From contig NZ_ATDL01000001.1 in NCBI RefSeq assembly GCF_000416985.1, forward strand, positions 85,668 through 149,667: a DNA stretch of 64,000 bases. Direction: 5' to 3'. The DNA comes from Sphingobacterium paucimobilis HER1398 (GTDB taxonomy: Bacteria; Bacteroidota; Bacteroidia; Sphingobacteriales; Sphingobacteriaceae). Below are positions 1 through 8,945 of the stretch, in pieces. The position numbers and the translations under genes were made by a program. Within the stretch, counting starts at the first letter, position 1. Each line of letters opens with the position of its first letter. Under the pieces are notes generated by a model. The model did no database searches. It worked only from the letters and a program-made list of their open reading frames with translations, and was not told where the DNA came from.

Positions 1-97
1 CGATAAGTGTAACGGGCAGCAAAGCAGACTTTGCTTTGAACAATCCCAAATACAATACTAAAATCCCTAATAACGAAAGCGTAATAATCGCACCCAT
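1..97 (-). CDS. nuoN: NADH-quinone oxidoreductase subunit N, N-terminal fragment (runs off the window)
   Basis: Reading the minus strand from an ATG at 97 gives 32 codons before the window edge. The peptide begins MGAIITLSLLGILVLYLGLF and continues into KAKSALLPVT, a hydrophobic first helix typical of NuoN in Bacteroidota. NuoN is an antiporter-like membrane subunit of the proton-pumping arm of complex I. It follows nuoM after 22 nt, as the last gene of the nuo operon. Only the start is visible, so the call rests on position and this short match. Confidence 0.85.
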   Translation of the reverse strand, partial: MGAIITLSLLGILVLYLGLFKAKSALLPVTLI

Positions 98-119
98 AAT
101 ATATTAACTTATACTTGCT

Positions 120-1565
120 TTAAAATTTAACCTGCTGTAACAGTTGCGCCACCGACGCCTCCGATAAATGCAACAACCCATTTGGGAACACTCCTAAGTA
201 CAATACAAACGCCGCGACAACCAACAACAAAACAACCTCATGACCTTTGATATCTAAAACAGCATCCTGTGCAGGAGAACCTGCACCCAACATCGTTCGC
301 TGAAATAACCGCAACATATATACCGCTCCAAAAATCAGTGTCAATCCACCAAAGACAGCATAGAATATGCCTACGCCGTAAATACCTTTAAGCAATAAGA
401 ACTCCCCAATAAAACCATTGGTCAACGGCAATCCCACCGCACCCATAATAATAAGCAAGAAGAAAACAGCTAGCTTAGGCATACGTTGTGCAAGACCTCC
501 GAGCTCACTTAAGCTACGGGTACCTGTCCGCTGAGCAATAATATCCAACACGAAAAACAAACCGACAACACTGATACCATGGTTTACCATCTGCATCATT
601 GCGCCCTGCATACCTTCTTGGTTCCAAGCAAAAATACCAGCACCGATTAAACCAACGTGAGCAATCGATGAATAAGCCACAAGTCGCTTAGCATCCTGTT
701 GCTTAAATGCAATAATGGAAGCGTAAACAATACCTATGATACATAAAATCAGTGCAAGTTGTCCATAAGCAACTACCCCTAGTGGAGCAATCGGAATCAA
801 CCAACGAATCAAGCCATACGTTCCCATCTTAAGCATTATACCTGCAAGCAGCATCGTGCCTGCTGTAGGAGCATTTGTATACGTATCCGGTTGCCAGGTA
901 TGAAAAGGAAAAATAGGAATCTTAACCGCAAAAGCGATAAAGAAAGCCCAGAAGATCCAACGTTGCGTACCGTCCTGAAGCGTCAATGAAGCAAAAGACT
1001 GCCATTCGAAATCTTTAGTCGCTGTTTGCTGATAAAGATATAAAATAGCAATCAGCATCAATAAAGAACCAAAGAACGTATAGATAAAGAACTTCAGATT
1101 AACACGAATACGATCCCCTTCTCCCCAAAGTGCACAAATAAAATAGATTGGAATCAAGGCAACTTCCCATCCTACGTAGAAAGAAAAAGCATCCAGTGCT
1201 ACGAAAACCAAAATCAGCCCTGCCTGCATGAAAGATACCAAGGCATAAAAATTTCCCTTTAGAGTCTTACTAAAGGTAGAAAGAACAATTAAAGGGATCA
1301 ATCCATTAGTCAACAGGAGCAAAGGAAGGCTAATACCATCCAATCCGATATGGAAGCGAATCCCTAAACTCTTTATCCAATCAAATGATTGCTCAAACTG
1401 AATAGTGGCATCGGGTACAAATTGACATAGAAAAGGAATCGTCAGTGCAAACTGCAACACCGACAAGCTCAAAGCGGCCCACTTGGCAGAAGTCGAAGAC
1501 TTCACAAATGCTAAAACTAAAGCACTTACAAGCGGGAGTAACAACAGTATAAATAGGTTATTCAT
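120..1565 (-). CDS. nuoM: NADH-quinone oxidoreductase subunit M
   Basis: This 481-residue protein is almost entirely transmembrane helices and belongs to the Mrp antiporter-like family. It is one of three large proton-translocating subunits (L, M, N) of complex I. The family signature is visible as a conserved lysine/histidine helix set around KIPIFPFHTWQPDTY and around KRLVAYSSIAHVG. The length is near the usual 490-510 residues. It sits between nuoL and nuoN in the canonical order with 22-nt gaps, so it is translated from the long nuo transcript. Confidence 0.97.
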   Translation of the reverse strand: MNNLFILLLLPLVSALVLAFVKSSTSAKWAALSLSVLQFALTIPFLCQFVPDATIQFEQSFDWIKSLGIRFHIGLDGISLPLLLLTNGLIPLIVLSTFSKTLKGNFYALVSFMQAGLILVFVALDAFSFYVGWEVALIPIYFICALWGEGDRIRVNLKFFIYTFFGSLLMLIAILYLYQQTATKDFEWQSFASLTLQDGTQRWIFWAFFIAFAVKIPIFPFHTWQPDTYTNAPTAGTMLLAGIMLKMGTYGLIRWLIPIAPLGVVAYGQLALILCIIGIVYASIIAFKQQDAKRLVAYSSIAHVGLIGAGIFAWNQEGMQGAMMQMVNHGISVVGLFFVLDIIAQRTGTRSLSELGGLAQRMPKLAVFFLLIIMGAVGLPLTNGFIGEFLLLKGIYGVGIFYAVFGGLTLIFGAVYMLRLFQRTMLGAGSPAQDAVLDIKGHEVVLLLVVAAFVLYLGVFPNGLLHLSEASVAQLLQQVKF

Positions 1566-1587
1566 GGATTACTTCGATTACAAATAG

Positions 1588-3507
1588 CTATACATTCAAA
1601 AAACCGTACAAAAGGATAGCAATAACCCCAATGACCATCATAAAAATATAAAAACCAACATGTCCAGTCTGCAGTTGACGGATTCCTCGGCCGGAAGACA
1701 TAAAGAAACTTCCAACACCATTTACAAAACCATCTATTCCTGCTTTGTCGACAATACGGTACAAAAATTTAGAAAGCGCATTTAACGGACGGACGAATAA
1801 GATATCATATAGCTCATCTACATAAAGCTTATTATAAGAAAGCTTATATAAGAACCCCTGTTCTTGGCCATCGGCTCCAGGAATTCTCTTTTTCTTGACA
1901 TAAGTTGAATAAGCTATAATGGCCATAACCAACGCCGCTAGGGCTGAGGCCCCCATCAAAATATACTCCGTATTATGATCAATATGAACCGCTTCTACAC
2001 GACTATTGCTATAAGCAAATATTGGGCTCAGGAAATTCGCAAGCCAATTGCCCCCTCCGAGTGCTTCAGGTATATTGAGCATCCCGCCACCTCCCGCAAG
2101 AATCGCCAACACCACAAGAGGCAGTAACATCGTCACAGGAGATTCATGCAGATGACCTTTTTGATGTTCAGTCCCCCTAAACTCACCGAAGAATGTAAGG
2201 TACAACAACCGAAACATATAAAAAGCAGTGAATAGCGCTCCTAAGAAGCCCAGTCCCCACAATAAAGGATTGGAAACAAATGCATGGGCCAAGATTTCAT
2301 CCTTAGAGAAAAATCCAGATAAAGGAGGAATTCCCGCAATAGCTATAGTTCCTATCAGCATCGTAAAGTAGGTTATAGGCAGATTCTTTTTAAGACCTCC
2401 CATCTGACGCATATCCTGCTCATCACTCATCGCATGAATGACCGATCCCGCGCCTAGGAAAAGCAAAGCTTTAAAGAAAGCATGGGTCAATACATGGAAA
2501 AAAGCGTCCGTAAATGCACCAACACCCAATCCCAAAAACATATAACCAAGCTGAGAAACAGTTGAATACGCTAATACTTTCTTAATATCATTCTGCGTAA
2601 TAGCAATAAAAGCAGCTACTAGTGCTGTACACACACCGATCGCAGCAATGATTTGCATCGTAACAGGTGATAGCGTAAACAGAATATTCGACCGCACAAT
2701 CATATAGATACCTGCAGTGACCATAGTTGCCGCATGGATCAGCGCCGAAACTGGAGTCGGTCCCGCCATCGCGTCTGGCAACCAAGTAAACAAAGGAATC
2801 TGTGCCGACTTACCAGTCGCAGCAACAAATAATAATAAGGTAATCAACAGGAGTGTAGAGTCACCTATCGGAAAACTGGACGCTTGCTGAAAAATAGCAT
2901 CAAACTCCAGGGATCCAAATGTAGCAATGATTGCAAAAACAGCAATAAGGAAACCCAAGTCCCCAATCCTGTTCATCACAAAAGCCTTCTTAGCAGCGCT
3001 TGCATAACTTGAGTTTTTATACCAGAAACCTATGAGTAGATAAGAACACAACCCCACGCCTTCCCATCCAATAAACATTATCAGATAGTTAGAACCTAGC
3101 ACCAAGAGCAACATAAAGAAAATAAACAGATTCAAGTAAGCAAAGAATTTACCAAAACCTGCATCGTGACTCATATAACCTATCGAGTATAGATGGATTA
3201 AAAAACCTATACCCGTAATAATAAGCAACATTAATGCGCTCAACGGATCAACCAAGAAAGAAAAACTAATATCTAGGCTTCCAACGCGAATCCAATCAAA
3301 TAAATTATATGCAAAAGCGGACTCTTGTCCTGCATTCCGAGCAGCCAAGACGTCACCAAATACCATACAGCTCAATATAAAGGACACCAATACCACACCA
3401 CTGCCAAATATTCCAATAGCACGCTTAGGGAGAAAGTTCCGCCCCATTCCATTGACTACAAATCCAATTAGGGGTAGTAAAGGTATCAACCAAATTAGTT
3501 CGATCAT
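1588..3507 (-). CDS. nuoL: NADH-quinone oxidoreductase subunit L
   Basis: This 639-residue multi-helix membrane protein is the distal proton-pumping subunit of complex I. The antiporter core carries the hallmark segments KSAQIPLFTWLPDAMAGPTP and HAATMVTAGIY, and KKVLAYSTVSQLGYM. The C-terminal extension with a further helix matches the lateral arm helix of NuoL. Length agrees with the family (about 610-650). It follows nuoK after 21 nt and precedes nuoM in one operon. Confidence 0.97.
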   Translation of the reverse strand: MIELIWLIPLLPLIGFVVNGMGRNFLPKRAIGIFGSGVVLVSFILSCMVFGDVLAARNAGQESAFAYNLFDWIRVGSLDISFSFLVDPLSALMLLIITGIGFLIHLYSIGYMSHDAGFGKFFAYLNLFIFFMLLLVLGSNYLIMFIGWEGVGLCSYLLIGFWYKNSSYASAAKKAFVMNRIGDLGFLIAVFAIIATFGSLEFDAIFQQASSFPIGDSTLLLITLLLFVAATGKSAQIPLFTWLPDAMAGPTPVSALIHAATMVTAGIYMIVRSNILFTLSPVTMQIIAAIGVCTALVAAFIAITQNDIKKVLAYSTVSQLGYMFLGLGVGAFTDAFFHVLTHAFFKALLFLGAGSVIHAMSDEQDMRQMGGLKKNLPITYFTMLIGTIAIAGIPPLSGFFSKDEILAHAFVSNPLLWGLGFLGALFTAFYMFRLLYLTFFGEFRGTEHQKGHLHESPVTMLLPLVVLAILAGGGGMLNIPEALGGGNWLANFLSPIFAYSNSRVEAVHIDHNTEYILMGASALAALVMAIIAYSTYVKKKRIPGADGQEQGFLYKLSYNKLYVDELYDILFVRPLNALSKFLYRIVDKAGIDGFVNGVGSFFMSSGRGIRQLQTGHVGFYIFMMVIGVIAILLYGFLNV

Positions 3508-3528
3508 ATAACTAGTTCTACTTAATTT

Positions 3529-3858
3529 TTACCAACGTAATTTACTCAACGACTCTATATCTACTGATTTCGTATTCCGGTACACCATGATAACAATAGC
3601 TAGCCCTACAGCTACTTCTGCTGCTGCCAAGGCCATGATGAAGAATACGAACACCTGCCCACTGGCATCTCCACGGTAGGCAGAAAATGCAGCCAGCAAT
3701 AAATTAACCGAATTGAGCATCAGTTCAATCGACATCATAATGATAATAACATTACGACGAATCAACACACCAATAACACCAATTGCAAAAATGACACTGC
3801 AAAAAATCAAATAATGATTCAATGGTATCCCTTGTATATTTTGAATAAGATTATCCAT
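3529..3858 (-). CDS. nuoK: NADH-quinone oxidoreductase subunit K
   Basis: This 109-residue protein with three membrane helices matches NuoK. The helix containing SIELMLNSVNLLLAAF carries the conserved intramembrane glutamate used in proton transfer, and a second acidic residue lies in AEVAVGLAI. The start codon shares one base with the stop of nuoJ, which indicates translational coupling. It works within the membrane arm of complex I next to NuoJ and NuoN. Confidence 0.96.
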   Translation of the reverse strand: MDNLIQNIQGIPLNHYLIFCSVIFAIGVIGVLIRRNVIIIMMSIELMLNSVNLLLAAFSAYRGDASGQVFVFFIMALAAAEVAVGLAIVIMVYRNTKSVDIESLSKLRW

Positions 3859-4355
3859 TATGCTTCTTTCGTTTCTTTTTTAGCCAACAATATAGCTCCG
3901 ACCATCGCTGTTAACAACAATATGGAGGATAGCTCAAACGGCAAGAGGAACTCATCAAATAAAACCTTGCCCAGATTCTTCACAAGCCCCACATCCGTAT
4001 TTCCTGTTACAAATTCATTACTGCTCTCGAGCACCTTAAAGGCTCCCAAAAACGTCGCCAGCATACACATCCCTGCAACAGCCCCCATAACCTTTACTAC
4101 GTTGGACTTCATAGGTTCTATATCTTTATTGAGATTGAGCAGCATCAAGACAAATAAAAACAAAACCATAATCGCCCCCATATAGACAATGAAGTTGACA
4201 ACAGCTAGAAACTGTGCATTTAACAAAATATAGTGTACCGTAAAGGTGAAAAAAGTGACAACCAAATATAGTACGCTATGTACAGGATTCTTTGTGAAGA
4301 TCGTCATCAGCGCAAAGAAAATAGACAAAAAGGCAACAAAATAGAATATAGTCAT
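3858..4355 (-). CDS. nuoJ: NADH-quinone oxidoreductase subunit J
   Basis: This 165-residue protein with about five membrane helices matches NuoJ. The helix segment NFIVYMGAIMVLFLFVLMLL is the characteristic one, containing the pi-bulge region. It forms part of the proton channel between NuoH and NuoK. It begins four nucleotides after nuoI and overlaps nuoK by one base, so its expression is tied to the neighbours. Confidence 0.96.
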   Translation of the reverse strand: MTIFYFVAFLSIFFALMTIFTKNPVHSVLYLVVTFFTFTVHYILLNAQFLAVVNFIVYMGAIMVLFLFVLMLLNLNKDIEPMKSNVVKVMGAVAGMCMLATFLGAFKVLESSNEFVTGNTDVGLVKNLGKVLFDEFLLPFELSSILLLTAMVGAILLAKKETKEA

Positions 4356-4359
4356 TTGC

Positions 4360-4881
4360 TTAAACGTTTTCTCTGTTTAGTTTCGTAATATCAAATTTGG
4401 ATTCCACCAATTTATCTTTACCATATATAAAATCCCGTCGTAAATACTCCGCCGTCACATGGGGACCATCCAAGTATATCGCTTCTTTAGGACAGGCTTC
4501 TTCACAAAGCCCACAAAAAATACAACGCAGCATATTGATTTCATAAACAGAAGCATATTTTTCTTCACGATACAAATGCTCTTCGCCCTTCTGGCGCTCA
4601 GCCGCAGTCATGGTAATAGCCTCAGCAGGACAGGATAGTGCACAAAGCCCACAAGCGGTACAGCGTTCACGGCCCTGCTCATCACGTTTTAAAGAATGCT
4701 GTCCTCTGAAATTTTTAGAATAAGGACGTATTTCCTCCGGGTATTTAATCGTTGGTATCTTCCTAAAAAAATGTTTAAGGGTAATAGATAGCCCCTTGGC
4801 AATAGCCGGCAAATACATGCGTTCCCATATATTCATTGGCTTCTGCTCAATTACCTTCTTTCTATTGCTTAATGATTGCAT
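4360..4881 (-). CDS. nuoI: NADH-quinone oxidoreductase subunit I (two [4Fe-4S] ferredoxin)
   Basis: This 173-residue peripheral-arm subunit passes electrons from NuoG towards NuoB. Two complete CxxCxxCxxxCP motifs are present: Cys74, 77, 80 and 84, and Cys120, 123, 126 and 130. These bind clusters N6a and N6b. The N-terminus before residue 60 is basic and helical and would dock on NuoH. The intergenic stretch between nuoH and nuoI holds an unusual array of 8-bp repeats (4894-4957). Confidence 0.97.
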   Translation of the reverse strand: MQSLSNRKKVIEQKPMNIWERMYLPAIAKGLSITLKHFFRKIPTIKYPEEIRPYSKNFRGQHSLKRDEQGRERCTACGLCALSCPAEAITMTAAERQKGEEHLYREEKYASVYEINMLRCIFCGLCEEACPKEAIYLDGPHVTAEYLRRDFIYGKDKLVESKFDITKLNRENV

Positions 4882-4893
4882 AACTGTTGTTTT

Positions 4894-4957
4894 GTTATCA
4901 AGTTATCGTGTTAACTTGTTATCCTATTAACTTGATAACTCGTTCACCTGATAACTC
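4894..4957. repeat. Array of eight imperfect 8-bp tandem units between nuoH and nuoI
   Basis: Cut in phase, the units are GTTATCAA, GTTATCGT, GTTAACTT, GTTATCCT, ATTAACTT, GATAACTC, GTTCACCT and GATAACTC. All share an (A/T)TAAC or TTATC core at the same phase. The array begins three bases beyond the nuoH stop codon. A second array with the same period and a TAAC core lies at 27767-27798. The sequence is directly visible; any function is unknown. Confidence 0.8.
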
Positions 4958-4960
4958 TTC

Positions 4961-6001
4961 CTAAAAATAAGTATCCTTGACTAATGTAATTACTCCGGTC
5001 AGTACAATATTCGCTATAGCTAAAGGAATAAGGACTTTCCACCCAAGGTTCATCAATTGATCATAGCGGAAACGTGGTAATGTCCAACGTATCCACATGA
5101 AGAAAAATATAAAACCGAATATTTTTAAAAAGAAAACGATTACACCAATAATAGTAATCCAATTTTCAGACAGACCAAGTTCATACATAAATGGAAAATT
5201 ATAACCACCAAAATACAATGCAGCCATCAACGCCGAGGACACAAACATATTGATATACTCCGAGAACATATAAAGTCCCAGCTTCATCGATGAATATTCG
5301 GTATGGTATCCGCCCACCAGCTCTGTTTCACATTCAGGCAAATCAAATGGCACCCGGTTACACTCCGCAAATGCACAAGTAATAAAAATCAGGAAGCCCA
5401 GAGGTTGCACCCATATGTTCCAATTCACGAAGCCCGATTGTTGCGCTACGATATCCTCCAATTGCAGTGTACCCGTCACCATCAATAAAGCAATCAGAGA
5501 CAATCCCATTCCAATCTCATAACTGATACTCTGAGAAGCAGCACGAATAGCACCCATCAAAGAGAATTTGTTATTGGAGGCCCAACCACCAAGCATGATG
5601 CCATACACGCCCAACGCAATCACACCAAACATATAAAGCACACCGATGTTGATTCCTGAAGCGACCTGTAAAGAGATTACCTTTCCATTAATAGTCAGGT
5701 CCTGTCCCCAAGGGATGACAGCCGAACTGATACACGCGGTGATAATAGCGATCACCGGCCCTAGAATAAAAAGAGGTTTGTGTGCACCTGACGGGATGAT
5801 TTCTTCTTTAAAGAAAAACTTACCGCCATCGCACAAAGGCTGCAACAGGCCAAAAATACCAGCTCTGTCCGGACCGTGTCGATCTTGCATAAAACCAGCA
5901 ATCTTACGTTCCGCGAGAGTAGAATACATCGCGATCACCAATGTAATGGTAAACACAATTACTACTAAAATCAATTTTTCTAAAATAAAAGCTACTTCCA
6001 T
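4961..6001 (-). CDS. nuoH: NADH-quinone oxidoreductase subunit H
   Basis: This 346-residue membrane subunit forms most of the quinone chamber with NuoB and NuoD. The conserved first-loop motif ERKIAGFMQDRHGPDRAGI is present at about residues 30-48. The acidic loop CNRVPFDLPECETELVGGYH, essential in the family, is also present. About eight membrane helices are visible and the length is normal. It follows nuoG after seven bases. A 64-nt array of 8-bp repeats separates it from nuoI. Confidence 0.97.
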   Translation of the reverse strand: MEVAFILEKLILVVIVFTITLVIAMYSTLAERKIAGFMQDRHGPDRAGIFGLLQPLCDGGKFFFKEEIIPSGAHKPLFILGPVIAIITACISSAVIPWGQDLTINGKVISLQVASGINIGVLYMFGVIALGVYGIMLGGWASNNKFSLMGAIRAASQSISYEIGMGLSLIALLMVTGTLQLEDIVAQQSGFVNWNIWVQPLGFLIFITCAFAECNRVPFDLPECETELVGGYHTEYSSMKLGLYMFSEYINMFVSSALMAALYFGGYNFPFMYELGLSENWITIIGVIVFFLKIFGFIFFFMWIRWTLPRFRYDQLMNLGWKVLIPLAIANIVLTGVITLVKDTYF

Positions 6002-6008
6002 CGCTGAT

Positions 6009-7025
6009 TTACTTTAACCGTTCTGTTCTAGCCAACTGTTCTTCATTGGCTAACTGCAATTTTTTATTTTCATGAATCACCGATGGTGGGTTGAATGCCA
6101 AGTAATGATTGGCTCCAATCACCGACTCGTGGTCTATCGGCGTAGGCTCTTCTAGCGTCCAGTCCGAAGTATGTTTGGTTTCAAAACGGCAAGTATTACA
6201 GATAAAGTCTTCTACTTCTCCATATTCATCTTTTCTGCCCGTAACCCGTAATACCTCATCCCCTTTGTACCAAAGAGTCACTTTGCCAGCACAAGTAGGA
6301 CAATTCCGATGAGCATCGACAGGTTTTGTAAACCATACACGATTTTTAAAACGAAACGTCTTATCCGTCAAAGCTCCCACAGGACATACGTCGATAACAT
6401 TACCCACAAAATCGTGATCCAATGCCTTTTCTATAAAAGTCGAAATCTCTGAATGATCACCTCTATTCAACACACCATGCTCCCGTTCCTCTGTCAGTTG
6501 GTTGGCCACGTATACACAACGGTAACATAGAATACAACGATTCATATGTAACTGTATCTTATCGCCAATATCAATACGTTCAAATGTACGGCGCTCAAAT
6601 TCGTAACGTGTTCCCTCATTACCATGCTCATACCCCAGATCCTGTAATTTACACTCTCCAGCCTGGTCACATACCGGACAGTCCAAAGGGTGATTGATCA
6701 AGAGCATCTCCACAACTCCTTTTCGAGCTTCAACAACATCGGGAGACGTGATATTCTGTACCTCCATGCCATCCATGACAGTCGTACGACAAGATGCTAC
6801 GAGCTTAGGCATAGGACGCGGATCCTTCTCAGAACCCTTAGACACTTTGACCAGACAAGTACGGCACTTACCCCCAGTTCCTTCCAACTTAGAATAGTAG
6901 CACATCGCGGGTGGAACAATATCTCCACCGATCTGACGTGCTGCATTTAGAATAGTAGTCCCAGGATCTACCTCTACAGGTATACCATCGATCGTTACTT
7001 TAAATTTTACAACTTCTTCAGCCAT
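6009..7025 (-). CDS. nuoG: NADH-quinone oxidoreductase subunit G, short form
   Basis: This protein has 338 residues, where proteobacterial NuoG has about 900. The electron-relay part is complete. It has a [2Fe-2S] set at Cys42, 54, 57 and 79, a His-Cys [4Fe-4S] site at His112, Cys116, 119 and 125, and a [4Fe-4S] site at Cys164, 167, 170 and 214. A further CxxC...CxxC set lies at 242, 245, 276 and 279. The molybdopterin-like domain that normally follows is absent. The stop is followed at once by nuoH, with no frameshifted remainder, so this is a compact form, as known in related Bacteroidota, and not a broken gene. Confidence 0.93.
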   Translation of the reverse strand: MAEEVVKFKVTIDGIPVEVDPGTTILNAARQIGGDIVPPAMCYYSKLEGTGGKCRTCLVKVSKGSEKDPRPMPKLVASCRTTVMDGMEVQNITSPDVVEARKGVVEMLLINHPLDCPVCDQAGECKLQDLGYEHGNEGTRYEFERRTFERIDIGDKIQLHMNRCILCYRCVYVANQLTEEREHGVLNRGDHSEISTFIEKALDHDFVGNVIDVCPVGALTDKTFRFKNRVWFTKPVDAHRNCPTCAGKVTLWYKGDEVLRVTGRKDEYGEVEDFICNTCRFETKHTSDWTLEEPTPIDHESVIGANHYLAFNPPSVIHENKKLQLANEEQLARTERLK

Positions 7026-7056
7026 CGTTTCTGCTTTCTACTAGATAATAATCCCT

Positions 7057-8412
7057 TTACTGCATTACAGGTTTTATAGGATCCGCATAGTGTGCCAATC
7101 CATAATTCCGCGATTGTGACTCTCCCGAATGAAGTACATGCCATTCGAATTCATCCCTAAAGTGCCGAATTGCCGCAGCAACAGGCCATGCCGCAGCATC
7201 ACCTAGCGGGCAAATAGTATTCCCTTCTATTTTGCGTTGGATATCCCACAACAAGTCAATATCCGCAATAGTGCCTTGTCCGTGCTCGATTTTATACAGC
7301 ACTTTCTCCATCCATCCTGTCCCCTCACGACAAGGCGAACATTGTCCACAGCTTTCGTGATGATAGAAGCGCGTAAAGTTCCAGGTATTGCGGACAATAC
7401 ATTGATCCTCATCAAATACAATGAAACCACCCGATCCCATCATCGTACCCGTTTGGAATCCACCGTCCGCTAAAGACTCATACGTCATTAAACGGGCATC
7501 ACCGTTGATCGTCTTACAGATCAGGTTAGCAGGCAGGATCGGGACGGAAGATCCTCCAGCGACCAAAGCCTTTAACCGTTTTCCATTGGCGATACCTCCA
7601 CAGTACTCATCCGAGTAAATAAACTCCTCGACAGGTACACCCAACTCAATCTCATACACTCCAGGATTTTTCACATTTCCCCCCGCGGAGATCAGTTTCG
7701 TTCCTGTACTGCGTTCTATACCAATCTTTGCATACTCTTCGCCTCCATCATTTATGATCGGTACAACAGAGGCAATAGACTCAACATTATTTACAACCGT
7801 AGGACACCCCCAGAGGCCAGCAACTGCCGGAAATGGCGGTTTAATACGTGGATTACCACGCTTACCTTCCAACGACTCCAAAAGAGCCGTCTCTTCTCCA
7901 CATATATAAGCCCCACCACCCGGCTGTACATAGATTTCTAAGTCATAGCCTGTACCGAGTATATTCTTACCTAAAAGTCCTGCAGCTTTCGTCTCGGCTA
8001 TGGCACGTTCTAAAATTCGAATCTGCGGCATCATCTCCCCCCGCACATAGATATACGACGTATTGGCACCTAGCGCATAACTCGAGACAATCATTCCCTC
8101 AATTAATGCGTGGGGGATATGCGTCATCAAATATCTATCCTTGAAAGTTCCTGGTTCCGATTCGTCCCCATTGCACACCAAGTACCGAGAAACACCTTCT
8201 GGTTTTGCCAAGAAACTCCACTTCATCCCCGTAGGGAACCCAGCGCCGCCACGTCCACGTAATCCAGATTTCTTAACTTCCTCTACGACATCGTCAGGAG
8301 ACATGTTTTTTAATGCTTTTTCTACAGCACGGTATCCCCCTTTTTGGCGATAGACGTCAAAAGTTTGAATACCTGGCTCATTGATATGCTCTAATAATAA
8401 TTTACGTCCCAT
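7057..8412 (-). CDS. nuoF: NADH-quinone oxidoreductase subunit F (NADH- and FMN-binding)
   Basis: This 451-residue subunit oxidises NADH with FMN and passes electrons to its own [4Fe-4S] cluster N3. The FMN/NADH glycine-rich motif GRGGAGFPTGMKW is at residues 53-65. A second binding segment, GAYICGEETALL, is near 168-178. Cluster ligands are Cys355, 358 and 361 in SCGQCSPCREG, and Cys401. The gene lies five nucleotides after nuoE, with which it forms the diaphorase module. Confidence 0.97.
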   Translation of the reverse strand: MGRKLLLEHINEPGIQTFDVYRQKGGYRAVEKALKNMSPDDVVEEVKKSGLRGRGGAGFPTGMKWSFLAKPEGVSRYLVCNGDESEPGTFKDRYLMTHIPHALIEGMIVSSYALGANTSYIYVRGEMMPQIRILERAIAETKAAGLLGKNILGTGYDLEIYVQPGGGAYICGEETALLESLEGKRGNPRIKPPFPAVAGLWGCPTVVNNVESIASVVPIINDGGEEYAKIGIERSTGTKLISAGGNVKNPGVYEIELGVPVEEFIYSDEYCGGIANGKRLKALVAGGSSVPILPANLICKTINGDARLMTYESLADGGFQTGTMMGSGGFIVFDEDQCIVRNTWNFTRFYHHESCGQCSPCREGTGWMEKVLYKIEHGQGTIADIDLLWDIQRKIEGNTICPLGDAAAWPVAAAIRHFRDEFEWHVLHSGESQSRNYGLAHYADPIKPVMQ

Positions 8413-8417
8413 ATGTT

Positions 8418-8945
8418 TTAAGCTTGCTGTTTAGCCTTATTTCGTAAAGCATCGATCAACTCATCGACACTCTCTTCTGTTAAATTCTCGTAAAAGGTAT
8501 ATTCCGGTCCTATCTGCAGTACCGGTCCATAACCGCAGGCAGCCATACACTCCACGCCACGCCAAGAAAACAAGCCATCCGTCGTAACTTCCCCTTCTTT
8601 CACTCCCAAACGATTCTCAATATGCTGCATAATCTTTTCCGCTCCGACTAGGCAACAAGGCCCTGTCCGACACACTTCCAACATGTATTTGCCCTGAGGT
8701 CTTAAAAAATACATTGTATAAAAAGTAGCAACCTCATATACCTCAATGGGCTGGATATGAAGATAAGCTGCCACCTTATCCATACTAGCTGTACTCAACC
8801 ATCCATACTCCGCTTGCACGAGATGAAGGATAGGCAACAATGCTGCCTTTTGGCGGCCTTCGGGATATCGAGAAACGATCTCTCCAAACTGCTCTAAAAG
8901 TGCCGCAGAAAATTCTACCGGTTGGTTCTCTTGTATACTAAGCAT
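8418..8945 (-). CDS. nuoE: NADH-quinone oxidoreductase subunit E (thioredoxin-like [2Fe-2S])
   Basis: This 175-residue subunit of the NADH-oxidising module has the thioredoxin-like [2Fe-2S] ligands Cys92 and Cys97 (CRTGPC) and Cys133 and Cys137 (CMAAC). These form cluster N1a. The N-terminal helical domain contains YPEGRQKAALLPILHL, as in the family. Its start overlaps the end of nuoD by 8 bp, which suggests coupled translation. Confidence 0.97.
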   Translation of the reverse strand: MLSIQENQPVEFSAALLEQFGEIVSRYPEGRQKAALLPILHLVQAEYGWLSTASMDKVAAYLHIQPIEVYEVATFYTMYFLRPQGKYMLEVCRTGPCCLVGAEKIMQHIENRLGVKEGEVTTDGLFSWRGVECMAACGYGPVLQIGPEYTFYENLTEESVDELIDALRNKAKQQA

